Shown here piece by piece: positions 45,831 to 54,010 of a stretch of 64,000 bases of DNA (positions within the stretch are counted from its first letter, which is position 1; each line of letters starts with the position of its first letter). Made by a program: the position numbers and the translations under genes. The notes below the pieces were generated by a model that worked only from the letters and a program-made list of their open reading frames with translations, was not told the origin of the DNA and did not search any database. The stretch is from Halorubellus sp034808145 (GTDB lineage: Archaea; Halobacteriota; Halobacteria; Halobacteriales; Natrialbaceae). The stretch covers positions 1 to 64,000 of the forward strand of contig NZ_JAXHGM010000012.1 of assembly GCF_034808145.1 (NCBI RefSeq). The letters run 5' to 3'.

Positions 45831-46732
45831 CACTCGCTCTCGACGTACGCGAGGATATCATCACCGAGCTCGTGCTCGACTTGATGGAGATTGTAGACGT
45901 CCGTGATGTCCTCGTAGCTCTGCCGAAGGACGTTCGTCAATGACTTCGCCCAGCCCTGACCGTCGGTCACCCAAACGAACTCCACATCATCGGCACGCAT
46001 CCGACTCGCCACATGATTGTAGGACCGCCGGATCTCGGACGGCTTACTTCCACCACCCTTGTAGCAATTCGCCTCCACAACCACCGCCAGCCGGTCGTTG
46101 ACGAACACTGCGAAATCGACAGTCTTCTTCTGACCAGACTGGTCGTTGTACGCCGTCGTATACTCGGCCTCCAACTCTGCGGAGTATCCGTTTTCGCTGA
46201 GTGTGTCGATAATAATGCTGAGTGCACTTTCGACGGCGTTCTCGAAACAGGTACCTTGACGATTCTTTCGGGCGTGAGTTTCCATCCCGACGAGCATCCC
46301 CCGATAGTGGTCACGAATATCAACGCGGTCAACGACGTACTGTAACCCCATTTCTTGGAGAACTTCGGCGAGGCTGACAGCCTCTGTTCGGGTGCCGCTG
46401 TCGATGGCGCGTTGGACGTCGTAGAACTTCCACAAGCCTTCTCGGGCGCTGTATTTGTTGCCGCGTTCACCGAGGATCTCGAAGTAGAAGTCGATCCATT
46501 TGCGAGTATCGTCAGCGTCCATGAGGGCATCGGCGAGGCCGTCGATGAATGCCTGTTCGGTGGTGTCTTCGAGGTCGCGGATGGCTTCGATCTGGGGTTC
46601 GTAGTTTTTGATAGCTGCTTCGATATCATCCCAGTCGATGAACTCGCTGGAGGGAATCGCAGAAGGGATGATTGTCTCTTGGAACGCATCAACAAAGTCA
46701 GCGGTGGGCGGTTGCTGTTGGCGCAGGACCAT
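45827..46732 (-). CDS. DpnII-type restriction endonuclease (GATC)
   Basis: This is a 301-aa protein from ATG 46732; ATG 46765 is possible but sits too close to the TATA-like CTTTAATGG. The DpnII/MboI family core is clear: CFENAVESALSIII (about residues 162-175), Asp206 in KKTVDFAVFV, Glu220-Ala-Asn in VVVEANCYKGGGSKPSEIRRSYNH, then FVWVTDGQGW. These enzymes cut unmethylated GATC. With the Dam-like gene and small HTH gene it forms a compact type II restriction-modification system. Confidence 0.85.
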   Translation of the reverse strand: MVLRQQQPPTADFVDAFQETIIPSAIPSSEFIDWDDIEAAIKNYEPQIEAIRDLEDTTEQAFIDGLADALMDADDTRKWIDFYFEILGERGNKYSAREGLWKFYDVQRAIDSGTRTEAVSLAEVLQEMGLQYVVDRVDIRDHYRGMLVGMETHARKNRQGTCFENAVESALSIIIDTLSENGYSAELEAEYTTAYNDQSGQKKTVDFAVFVNDRLAVVVEANCYKGGGSKPSEIRRSYNHVASRMRADDVEFVWVTDGQGWAKSLTNVLRQSYEDITDVYNLHQVEHELGDDILAYVESEC

Positions 46733-47560
46733 ACCCGTGCCGTCACCAAGAACCCTGATATGCATCCATTAAAGACAACTGTAGCGGCTTGTCGGTAGCA
46801 TGCTGACTGGACTATCCGGACTTGGGTGCTGGTGAGCCGGGCGCCTACGGCTCGAGAGCTGGTACGGCCAACACACTGGCCACCGAGGCGATTCCCAATG
46901 TCACTCAACAACCAAGGAAGTCCGCGTATCTCAGGGTCGTCGCATTTCGCACAGGATTGCAGACGCGACCACCTCTGTCACTGCGACCGACTTCGTGAGT
47001 ACGAACCTGTCGGGGTAGTGTATCAGCGTCGAACCGTGAGTGGTGTGGAGTGAATCGAGTCTCTGGCGGTGCCGGGGTCGAGTGGGGAGATGTTCGAGCC
47101 TCATCAGGACGTGCCACGGCACGGGTGAGTGAGTGAGACGGTGGGTCGGTCAACGGTGCGTGAAGACCTGGTGACAGTGTGTCATCGCGACGAAGATGCC
47201 GAGCTCGCAGTTTGAGGTCGGGAGTCGTTGGAGAGCGTTCGTGGCGGGTTCGCGCTCCGGGCATGGCAACCGGGTGGTACCGATCGTGATGGCGATGGAA
47301 GTGCAGGCGTGGCGAGAGTGTAGTCGATGCGGGTTCGACGCCACCGGTTGACGTGGGGACAGGTCTTGGCGGTCGTGTTCGTGGCTGTAATCTGGCTGGT
47401 CGTCGTCGGATGGCTGACTGCGCAAGTACCGTAGATCTCTCTCAGAACGAGGCTCGATGGCTTGGAAGGTCTTGGTATCGTTATTAGGCCTCCGGCGCGT
47501 GGATGCGTATGGTCGGTGCCCGGAGAAACGATTATCAGGTGCGAAGTGGTGGTAACGGGT
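46733..47560. other. gene-poor region
   Basis: About 800 bp hold only short overlapping ORFs with no motif and poor composition. The promoter of the endonuclease gene lies at the left edge (CTTTAATGG on the minus strand near 46772-46780). No repeat or RNA gene is recognised. Confidence 0.45.
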
Positions 47561-47959
47561 GTGAGTGAGGACTTCACGTACCCGTCTGTGGAACTCGTCC
47601 TCGATCTTCACGAGCAGATTGTCGCCGATGGTGAGCGTACGGAGCCGGGTGTTCGGTCAACTGAACCCATTACTGGGGCACTCCAGTACGTCTCAGAGGG
47701 CTTCTTCGGAGAAGTCCCAGAATCGATTCACGAGAAGGCAGTCCATTTGATGCGATTACTCACGGCGGAGCATCCGTTCGTCGATGGGAACAAGCGGACA
47801 GCCCTTCGAACAGTGGTCGTCTTCTATATGTTGAACGGCTATACATTCGAGTACGGCCATGAAGTCCGTGCCCTTCTCCACCGTTTTGCGACGGACGAAT
47901 CTCAGATCGATATCGAGACTGCGGTCATCTACTTTCGGGCCTGTGCTCGCCGCAACTGA
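47561..47959 (+). CDS. Doc-like Fic-fold toxin
   Basis: This 132-aa protein starts at GTG 47561 (VSEDFTYPSVELVLDL), chosen because the upstream extension is low quality. HPFVDGNKRTAL (71-82) is the HxFxDxNKRxA Fic/Doc motif. TGALQYVSEGFFGEVPESIHEKA matches the Doc flap region. Doc enzymes phosphorylate EF-Tu; short Fic proteins can AMPylate. A canonical Phd antitoxin is not visible upstream. A 56-aa gene follows after 33 nt and could be its partner. Confidence 0.75.
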   Translation: MSEDFTYPSVELVLDLHEQIVADGERTEPGVRSTEPITGALQYVSEGFFGEVPESIHEKAVHLMRLLTAEHPFVDGNKRTALRTVVVFYMLNGYTFEYGHEVRALLHRFATDESQIDIETAVIYFRACARRN

Positions 47960-47992
47960 TAAACAGCCACGATGTGTAGACACGAGACAGAG

Positions 47993-48163
47993 ATGGCGTC
48001 CAGTTCCGATTCCTCGACGGCGACGGACGACGAAATCCGCCGGCTCTACGAGCGATATCAGGCCGCCGAGAACGATGCCGAACGCCATGAAATCGCGCTC
48101 GAAATGGGGGAACTCGACGGACGCCGTCACGCCGAAATCTACGACGCCCTCGAAGACGAATAG
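47993..48163 (+). CDS. 56-aa helical protein, possible partner of Doc-like gene
   Basis: The frame gives MASSSDSSTATDDEIRRLYERYQAAENDAERHEIALEMG and ends DALEDE. After a disordered start it is one or two long amphipathic acidic helices, as expected of a small antitoxin or adaptor. An upstream ATG at 47972 adds eight residues. It is co-directional with the Doc-like gene. No homology is recognised. Confidence 0.5.
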   Translation: MASSSDSSTATDDEIRRLYERYQAAENDAERHEIALEMGELDGRRHAEIYDALEDE

Positions 48164-48429
48164 CGACCAACACTGCCTCTCTGAGGCAGGTATCCATAAC
48201 TTCCGTCGGCTCGACTGACCTTGCCACCGCGACTGGATTGCATTTCCTCGGCGAGATCAGCCTCGGCTAAGCCAGCGAGCGCGTTGGGTTACCGATATCG
48301 GTGGGGCATCGAGACGGGGTTCCGGGTATTCACCATCGAAGGATAGCCACGCCTGCAACCATCCACGTGTCGTGGCATCCGAGCTCGCTTCCAGAATACC
48401 TATGGTCTTGTTTTACTGACTATTTACTA

Positions 48430-49878
48430 ATGGAGCGACGGAAATATCTCGCAGCCGCGAGTGCAGGGACGACTGCACTCTTGTCTGGATGTAGCTCTCT
48501 CATCTCGGAGCTTTCTGGGGAGAGTCAGTTACAAGACACCGATGGGGACAGTGTTCCCGATGAACACGACTACGCCCCGAAAGACCCCAGCGTACAGGCT
48601 AAGAGCGACGCGGTTGGTCGAACAACCACGTCCACCACGTCCTTTCTACCGAATAGTACCGTGAACCCGAGTCTGCTAGAGACGACGACGACGACGACGG
48701 AATCTGGCTTCGATTTCGGCGGCGAAACCGTGTCCGACCCCGACACAATCTCGACAACGACCAGCGACGGAGCCGACAATGACATCGATATTCCGGGGAC
48801 CTCAACGGTCACGCAGACTAGTGAACTAGAGCTCCCCACAAACCGGGTCATGGCTGATACGGAGGCGATTGCGAATCGTACGTCGCATTTCACAGCGTAC
48901 TCGCTTCAGGAGGCCACTGTCAAATTGACTCCCGAAACCATCGACGGGTTCTATCTCAATGGTGCACGCCTGTTCGTGGTTGCAGGTGCGTATCCTGACG
49001 AATTGATGGCTGACGAAGATGCGTACGGCTACGGGTTCAGCGACAAATTCGAGGTCACTGAGACCACGCAGACAATCTCGCTCGACTTCGAAAGCAGGCC
49101 CGGGTACTCCTTCTACCTGCAGGCGTACCTCTTCCCAGGCGATACCAGTTTGGAAACCGCAAATATCGAGGATGCGGAATTCCTGTGTGAAACGAACCGT
49201 CTCGAAATTGCGAGCAACCGCCTCACGGCCGAAGAACCTGAACCTGAAGTCGCTGACTTTGAAACAGACGGGTTCGCAAGACGGAGCGGTGAGGGCTGTT
49301 ACATACTCGAATTTGACGGATCCGTTGAGTACTCACATGATTGGCAGGCGAGCTTCGTCGCGTACAAAGCCAACTACGTGCAAGCTTCCGAGGCCATCCG
49401 TGCGCCCGAACGCGCTGAGTATGTTCAAACTGCTCAGAACTCTGGTCTCGCCGACGCCCTTGCCGTGTTGCTCGAAGAAGAGGCTGAAGAAAACCAGTTC
49501 ACCACCAAACAAGAGAAGGTACGTTTCGTCATCGATTTCGTCCAGAACCTGCCGTATGTCCCAGACGACGTGAGTACGGACTACGACGACTACACCAAGT
49601 CAGTCACGGAAACGCTCGTGGAAGGCGGTGGAGACTGCGAGGACACAGCGATTCTCATGGCAGCGGTGCTGCAGGCTGAACCATTTAACTACGACTGTAT
49701 TCTGATTCAGCCGCCAGGACACATGGCTGTCGGCGTATACGGAACTGATCTCCCCGGCACGTACTGGGAATACGACGGACGACGCTACTACTATCTCGAA
49801 ACCACGGGCGACGGGTGGGAAGTCGGCGAAATCCCCGACGAGTACGACGGCGAAAAAGCCTATCTCCACGAAGTCTAG
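48430..49878 (+). CDS. Tat-type lipoprotein with transglutaminase-like domain
   Basis: This 482-aa protein begins MERRKYLAAASAGTTALLSGC, a twin-arginine signal with a lipobox cysteine at residue 21. A calcium-binding-like DTDGDSVPDEHD segment follows, then a Thr/Ser linker (about residues 55-125) and a beta-rich domain. A transglutaminase-like core has Cys in GGGDCEDTAIL (near residue 402), His in PPGHMAVGV (near 430) and an Asp/Tyr strand YWEYDGRRYYYLETT. It is probably a lipid-anchored cysteine protease or peptide-crosslinking enzyme on the outer face. Confidence 0.75.
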   Translation: MERRKYLAAASAGTTALLSGCSSLISELSGESQLQDTDGDSVPDEHDYAPKDPSVQAKSDAVGRTTTSTTSFLPNSTVNPSLLETTTTTTESGFDFGGETVSDPDTISTTTSDGADNDIDIPGTSTVTQTSELELPTNRVMADTEAIANRTSHFTAYSLQEATVKLTPETIDGFYLNGARLFVVAGAYPDELMADEDAYGYGFSDKFEVTETTQTISLDFESRPGYSFYLQAYLFPGDTSLETANIEDAEFLCETNRLEIASNRLTAEEPEPEVADFETDGFARRSGEGCYILEFDGSVEYSHDWQASFVAYKANYVQASEAIRAPERAEYVQTAQNSGLADALAVLLEEEAEENQFTTKQEKVRFVIDFVQNLPYVPDDVSTDYDDYTKSVTETLVEGGGDCEDTAILMAAVLQAEPFNYDCILIQPPGHMAVGVYGTDLPGTYWEYDGRRYYYLETTGDGWEVGEIPDEYDGEKAYLHEV

Positions 49879-50062
49879 CCACCGGACGAACTCGAGGTCA
49901 AGCAAATCGGCAACCGACCCATCTTCACGGTTCCACAGTAACAGCCCTCGTTCTGCCGGACGGTAACGACAGTTCTCGAAAGCTCCAGTAAAACCACGAA
50001 GAACCACGGCCAGCATCTCGGACAGCCACCCCAACAACCTCCCCGCCGTTCCCCGCTCACCA

Positions 50063-50079
50063 CTTACAGTTGTTGTAAG
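50063..50079. repeat. palindrome 1, CTTACA/TGTAAG
   Basis: CTTACA and TGTAAG frame a GTTGT centre. The sequence just before it (CCCCGCTCACCA) resembles that before palindrome 3. Confidence 0.5.
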
Positions 50080-50153
50080 TCGGAACAACCCCGTATCTGT
50101 ACGCCTCGCTTCGCTACACCTCGCTTCGTACACTCTCGGCAAACGCACTTACA

Positions 50154-50173
50154 GCTAAGCGACAACGCTTAGC
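50154..50173. repeat. palindrome 2, strong 8-bp stem
   Basis: GCTAAGCG and CGCTTAGC are separated by ACAA, giving a stable tetraloop hairpin in RNA. It is preceded by another CTTACA. Confidence 0.55.
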
Positions 50174-50269
50174 AAGTGGGTTTGGAGAGTGTTCAAGCGA
50201 GCTTGTGGCGAGGCGGCGGGATTCCCGCCGAGAACCGCGGCTCACTTACAGCAATACACCGCTCCCCGC

Positions 50270-50286
50270 TTACCAGTTGTTGGTAA
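50270..50286. repeat. palindrome 3, TTACCA/TGGTAA
   Basis: TTACCA and TGGTAA frame the same GTTGT centre as palindrome 1, with compensating changes in both arms. That pattern suggests the pairing itself is maintained. Confidence 0.5.
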
Positions 50287-50366
50287 TACGATTTCTTTAT
50301 TCAGTCTGCACCGCGAATATTTGTCGGGCGATTCATCGTCGTTCATGGATTCACTCACGAGCGTAA

Positions 50367-51278
50367 TCAGTCCTTCCCCCCTGACTCTTGATACTGTTCG
50401 CCGAGGGGCTTCACGCGCAGTTCTCCGAAGCCGTATCGGGAGTGTGAGCCGACCCGCTGGAGGCCGTTCTTCGCGGTCTCCACCGGACGGTCGCCGAGGT
50501 ACTTCACCACCTGCCCGTGATCGACCGTCTCCAGCCGGAACACCTCGCGCTGCTCCAGTATCTTCTCCTGGCGGAGCCGGAGATCGTCGCGGTTCTCAGC
50601 CCACCACCACGGGACGGGCCGGTCGTCCGCGTCGGGATACTCCGACTCCACCACGAACGGCGTCACCAGTTCGAGGAGGTACGTCTCCGCGCCTTCGAGC
50701 CGCGAGTAGTCCAGTTCATCGAGGTCAACCATCTGCGTGTCCTTCAACTCGACCTCGCCGTAGCCGTAGTTCCGCTTCCCGCCGAACTGGAGACCCTCCA
50801 GCACATCCTCGCCGAGCGGGAGCACCGCCGGGTCATCAGCGTGCAGGTAGGCGTGAACGTACCACTTCGTCGTCTGCTGTTGCTTCCGCTGGTCTTCACG
50901 GCGACCCATGATGGTCTCGTGACTAAGCGCCGGGTGGCCGCCCTGGACGCGGATATCGTGCGTGTTCAGCGCGTCCCGAGCGCGGGTATCCAGCAGCCAC
51001 GGATGCATCGCCTCCCGCTGGAGGAACAGGTCGTCGTAGGCCTCGACGTCGGGCAGGCCACTCCCGAGGTACGGGCGGATGCCCGACTGCGTGTGTCTCT
51101 CGGGGAACGTCCCGAACTGGCCGGGCACGAAGACGCCGTGACTGGCCGACACCGCCGCGTGCGTTTCGGGATCGAGGTGCTGGCCGAGGGCGTGCAGGAT
51201 GGCGTTCCCGCTCACGTAGTACGGGTGGCCGATGTAGTCCATCCGCAACTCCCACAGGACTTGCTGAATCGCCGTCAT
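50367..51278 (-). CDS. RAMP protein with two Gly-rich loops (Cas5/Cas6-like)
   Basis: In this 303-aa protein two RAMP (ferredoxin-like) halves each end in a glycine-rich loop: GGKRNYGYGEV at about 166-176 and VGSHSRYGFGEL at about 277-288. YVSGNAILHALG (about 21-32) is the helix typical of RAMP domain starts. The start overlaps the previous stop by 4 nt. It is the last gene of the RAMP operon. By layout it could bind the 5' handle of a guide (Cas5 role) or process it (Cas6 role). No catalytic His pair can be fixed by eye. Confidence 0.65.
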   Translation of the reverse strand: MTAIQQVLWELRMDYIGHPYYVSGNAILHALGQHLDPETHAAVSASHGVFVPGQFGTFPERHTQSGIRPYLGSGLPDVEAYDDLFLQREAMHPWLLDTRARDALNTHDIRVQGGHPALSHETIMGRREDQRKQQQTTKWYVHAYLHADDPAVLPLGEDVLEGLQFGGKRNYGYGEVELKDTQMVDLDELDYSRLEGAETYLLELVTPFVVESEYPDADDRPVPWWWAENRDDLRLRQEKILEQREVFRLETVDHGQVVKYLGDRPVETAKNGLQRVGSHSRYGFGELRVKPLGEQYQESGGKD

Positions 51279-52015
51279 CGGTCGGGCCTCCACTCGTCGT
51301 AGTCCTCGATGTACTGGAGCGCCGCGCTCCAAGACTGCATCCGTCGAAGGTTGGCATCGAGCGTCATGTCGTACTTGTCGCGGTCGGTATCAAGCGGGTG
51401 CGCCGTCAAGCGATTCCACGCCGACGCCCACGACCGCCACGGACGACTCCCAAGCCGGGCCGACGGATTCCCGTCCGTGTTCTCGTCGATACGAAGCGCG
51501 AAGCGGTCGCCGTCGAAGACCGTCCGGAACGGGACGACCTCGCCCGCCGAGTCCACGATGAGCCGGAGATCAGCGAAGTCGTGGCCGGCGCGGTAGTTGT
51601 CCAGCAGTGCCGCCACGAGAAGCGTGTGGAACTTCAGGCTCGTGTACGGGTGATAGACCGACTCGTTGAACGCGGCGGCGACGTCGGACGCCAGCCACCG
51701 CTCGTGCGCGGTCTGTGCGTCCTCGATGCCGATGAGTTCCGACACTTCGCTCTCGATGGTCGCCCGCGAGAACTTACCAGGGTCGTAGGCCGTCTCGCCG
51801 GTGAGCAGCGAGAGTCGGTAGTGGTCTTCGTGGGTCGGGACGGTCTGTTCCTGCTTCTGTTGAGGCCGCGAGAGCGCCGCTGCATCGCCGTCCGCGCCCT
51901 CGGGCACTGACTGGTTCACGGGAACGCCAGCGAACTCCTCGCGGGCGTCCTCGTGGCTCTCGCCGGTGAACTTGTGGGCGTCATGCCGGAACGCGGCAAG
52001 CATCACGTCCGTCAC
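51275..52015 (-). CDS. middle gene of RAMP operon, unrecognised subunit
   Basis: This 246-aa protein starts at GTG 52015 in a GTGA overlap with the Cas7-like gene and ends in an ATGA overlap with the next. It is largely helical (ATIESEVSELIGIEDAQTAHERWLASD, LKFHTLLVAALLDNY), with a beta-like stretch LRLIVDSAGEVVPFRTVFDG. The position between two RAMP genes suggests a small-subunit-like or large-subunit-like role in the same complex. No known Cas family is recognised. Confidence 0.6.
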   Translation of the reverse strand: MTDVMLAAFRHDAHKFTGESHEDAREEFAGVPVNQSVPEGADGDAAALSRPQQKQEQTVPTHEDHYRLSLLTGETAYDPGKFSRATIESEVSELIGIEDAQTAHERWLASDVAAAFNESVYHPYTSLKFHTLLVAALLDNYRAGHDFADLRLIVDSAGEVVPFRTVFDGDRFALRIDENTDGNPSARLGSRPWRSWASAWNRLTAHPLDTDRDKYDMTLDANLRRMQSWSAALQYIEDYDEWRPDR

Positions 52016-52872
52016 GATTCGGCCTCCACACGCTCCGACAGGGTGCTCTCGAACTCCGAGAGGTACTCGTTCTGCCAGCGGTCGTCCTTGTCGTCCATTT
52101 TGTTCGTGTTGCCCTTCCCTCGGTCGAACACGCGGCGTAGCTCGTGTTCCTCGTACAGCGGATTCACGAGCTCGCAATCGACGATTCCGCCGCCGAAGTT
52201 CCGTGCGCCGCCGAGCTGGTGCATGAAGTCGGTCTTGTGCGCGTCGAGGTAGTCGATGGCTTCGGCGAGGAGCGCGACGAACTCGGGCTTCGTCTCCCGG
52301 AAGGAGAGGTGCCAGCAGCCGTCGAGGTTCCCGACGGCGTCCAGTTCGGCGTTCCGGAGCGGCTCGCGGTTGTCTTCTCGGTTGCGGGAGACAACGTTGC
52401 GGTTGATTCGCCGGTAGTGGCCTTCGGCTTGGCCGCGCGTGTAGTCCACGCTGGAGCGGACAGGAGAGAACTTGATGGGTCGGCGCATCACCTTGCCGGG
52501 TCGGTTCCCGAAGCCGCCGAAGAGGTCGAGAATCACGCAGCCGTTGCCGTCGTCGTCTTCGAGGCAGTCGCCTTTCGGGTGATACCCGGCGTCGAGGTCG
52601 CGGTTGTAGACGCCGTCCTTGCGGAAGTTCGCGTTCGACTCGCCCGGGTGGCAGGCCGTGCCGCCGCGTTCCTGGACGACCTTCTCCATCCCGTGGCGGA
52701 GCCACCCGGAGAGGCTGAACGCCGGGATGATACCGCCGATCTGGTTTTGCGGGTCGTCGTCCTCGTAGTTGCCGTTCGAGGAGTGGTGTCTGTCGGTCAT
52801 GATGCTGTCGCCGACCACCAGCAGGTCGGTCTGGATTCGCACGAACACGTCGCGTTGGATGTCTTCAATCAT
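52012..52872 (-). CDS. Cas7-like RAMP protein (Csm3/Cmr4/Csf2 type)
   Basis: In this 286-aa protein IIPAFSLSGWLRHGMEKVV (about residues 48-66) is the RAMP signature of a Pro-x-Ser-Leu-x-Gly-x-Leu-Arg turn and helix. GGARNFGGGIVDCEL (about 221-235) is the glycine-rich loop. Between them Cys74/His75, His98, Cys103 and Cys112 could bind zinc, as in some type III Cas7 proteins. It would form the guide-RNA backbone of an effector. It leads the three coupled RAMP-like genes, 12 nt after the small gene upstream. Confidence 0.7.
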   Translation of the reverse strand: MIEDIQRDVFVRIQTDLLVVGDSIMTDRHHSSNGNYEDDDPQNQIGGIIPAFSLSGWLRHGMEKVVQERGGTACHPGESNANFRKDGVYNRDLDAGYHPKGDCLEDDDGNGCVILDLFGGFGNRPGKVMRRPIKFSPVRSSVDYTRGQAEGHYRRINRNVVSRNREDNREPLRNAELDAVGNLDGCWHLSFRETKPEFVALLAEAIDYLDAHKTDFMHQLGGARNFGGGIVDCELVNPLYEEHELRRVFDRGKGNTNKMDDKDDRWQNEYLSEFESTLSERVEAES

Positions 52873-52884
52873 GGTTTTGTGGCG

Positions 52885-53019
52885 TTAGCGTGTTTCAAGC
52901 GCCGCTTCGACTGCCTCAGCCGACGGGTACGACACGCCGCCGACTTCGTACTCGGTGAAGGTCTGGCCGTCCTCGGTGCGGACGATGCGTACCGTCACGC
53001 GGGCGTTACTCGTCGGCAT
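52885..53019 (-). CDS. 44-aa protein in RAMP operon
   Basis: The frame starting MPTSNARVTVRIVRTEDG gives 44 aa of beta-hairpin and one helix (SAEAVEAALETR). The start overlaps the preceding gene by 14 nt. The longer ORF up to 53133 is an out-of-frame extension over that gene. No family recognised. Confidence 0.5.
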   Translation of the reverse strand: MPTSNARVTVRIVRTEDGQTFTEYEVGGVSYPSAEAVEAALETR

Positions 53020-53338
53020 CGTCACCACCCTGAACAGGGCTGCGTGCGGTGATTTCTTGAAGCTCTTCGGTGGATACCAAGTCCTCGATGGCTGGTGGTC
53101 GGTCGGCTTCGGGACAGGCGTCGTAGAACGCATCCACGAACATGTCGGCGCGTTCCATCGCGTGGGCCAGCCGGCGGGCGTCGGCCTCGGTGATCCGGTC
53201 GACGTTCCGGGCTTTCGTCGAGGCCTTCCGGAGCTCGTAGTAGAGTTCGTCCGCCATCGTCTCCAGCTCGAACGACAGCAAGTCCCGACCGACTTCTGCG
53301 AACGCTCGGAGCTGGTCGTCGTCGCTGTCGTCAGTCAT
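53006..53338 (-). CDS. helical 110-aa protein in RAMP operon
   Basis: The frame from ATG 53338 (MTDDSDDDQLRAFAEVGRDL) is acidic and almost all helix: LLSFELETMADELYYELRKAS, ITEADARRLAHAMERADMFVDAFYDACPEA. It overlaps the preceding stop by 8 nt. An all-helical small protein beside a Cas7-like gene recalls small-subunit (Cas11) proteins, but this is only a shape argument. Confidence 0.55.
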   Translation of the reverse strand: MTDDSDDDQLRAFAEVGRDLLSFELETMADELYYELRKASTKARNVDRITEADARRLAHAMERADMFVDAFYDACPEADRPPAIEDLVSTEELQEITARSPVQGGDDADE

Positions 53339-53699
53339 CGAACTTTCCCTCCGCTGCCTCCGCAGCGACCACCAGCCGGGCGGCGAGGTCGCGGGCGTCG
53401 TCGGGGTCAAGGCTGGTGCCGACCTCGATGGGGCCAGAAGTCCACCGGAGCCCGACGCCACTCCAGCCGCCCTTTTCGTGGACGCCTTTGACCTTGATCG
53501 GCCCGTCGTTCATATCTGCCCGGACGTGGACGTTGTTGAGGCCACCGGGGATGGAACCGCAGTCCGTGACCGAGTAGTCACCGTCGTTGGTGACGCTCCG
53601 GTCTTCCACGATCTCCTCAATAGTGGCCGTATCGCAAGCGGCCGTCTGTGGAAGCACGGCGAGCGCGGTGGCCGCGGCGAGGAACTGACGGCGCTGCAT
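53331..53699 (-). CDS. Tat-signal small protein in RAMP operon
   Basis: This 122-aa protein begins MQRRQFLAAATALAVLPQTAAC, a twin-arginine signal ending in a possible lipobox cysteine. The mature part is beta-rich (NNVHVRADMNDGPIKVKG, GVGLRWTSGPIEVG). An exported lipoprotein within a RAMP operon is unexpected. Its start overlaps the previous stop by one base, so it belongs to the transcript. Confidence 0.65.
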   Translation of the reverse strand: MQRRQFLAAATALAVLPQTAACDTATIEEIVEDRSVTNDGDYSVTDCGSIPGGLNNVHVRADMNDGPIKVKGVHEKGGWSGVGLRWTSGPIEVGTSLDPDDARDLAARLVVAAEAAEGKFDD

Positions 53700-53899
53700 C
53701 AGGCGGCCACCTCGGTTGCGTCCGGGAGGTGGTCAACGAGCGCGGCGACCGGGTCTTCGTCGTTAGCGATGTAGCGGCGGTTCTCCCACTCCCGGCCATC
53801 CACCTCGTCACGGACGAACTTCACGTAGTGGTTTACGGTGCGGACGCCGGCGCGGTTGCGAACGGTGCCTTCAATTGGGTTCGAGTTCGAGTTTTTCAT
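53699..53899 (-). CDS. 66-aa first gene of RAMP operon
   Basis: ATG 53899 opens MKNSNSNPIEGTVRNRAGVR, then NHYVKFVRDEVDGREWENRRYI and a short C-terminal helix. It is basic-then-acidic with no known motif. It is first after the divergent control region at 54011-54102 and overlaps the Tat-protein gene by one base. Confidence 0.55.
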   Translation of the reverse strand: MKNSNSNPIEGTVRNRAGVRTVNHYVKFVRDEVDGREWENRRYIANDEDPVAALVDHLPDATEVAA

Positions 53900-54010
53900 G
53901 CTTCGTTGGTCTCCAGCGAAGCACGGTCGGGCGTGCTCCAACACGCCCCGGCCATCTTCTGACCGGCGTCCCGCGCTTCTCAATCATGGCTATGCGATGC
54001 TCTTGCATTA

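Larger units (their letters stand above)
49879..50366. other. structured non-coding region downstream of RAMP operon
   Basis: These 488 bp contain no credible gene but hold three palindromes (50063-50079, 50154-50173, 50270-50286) and two imperfect copies of a CCCCGCT-led block. It could encode a structured RNA, be a transcription end region, or be a mobile-element remnant. Confidence 0.5.

Noticed and set aside
46826..47264. small ORFs on both strands in the 46.8-47.3 kb gap
   Set aside because: They overlap each other, lack motifs and have skewed Arg/His/Thr composition.
49879..50366. CRISPR array next to the RAMP genes
   Set aside because: Palindromes and two similar blocks exist, but there is no series of regularly spaced identical repeats with unique spacers here or elsewhere in the window.
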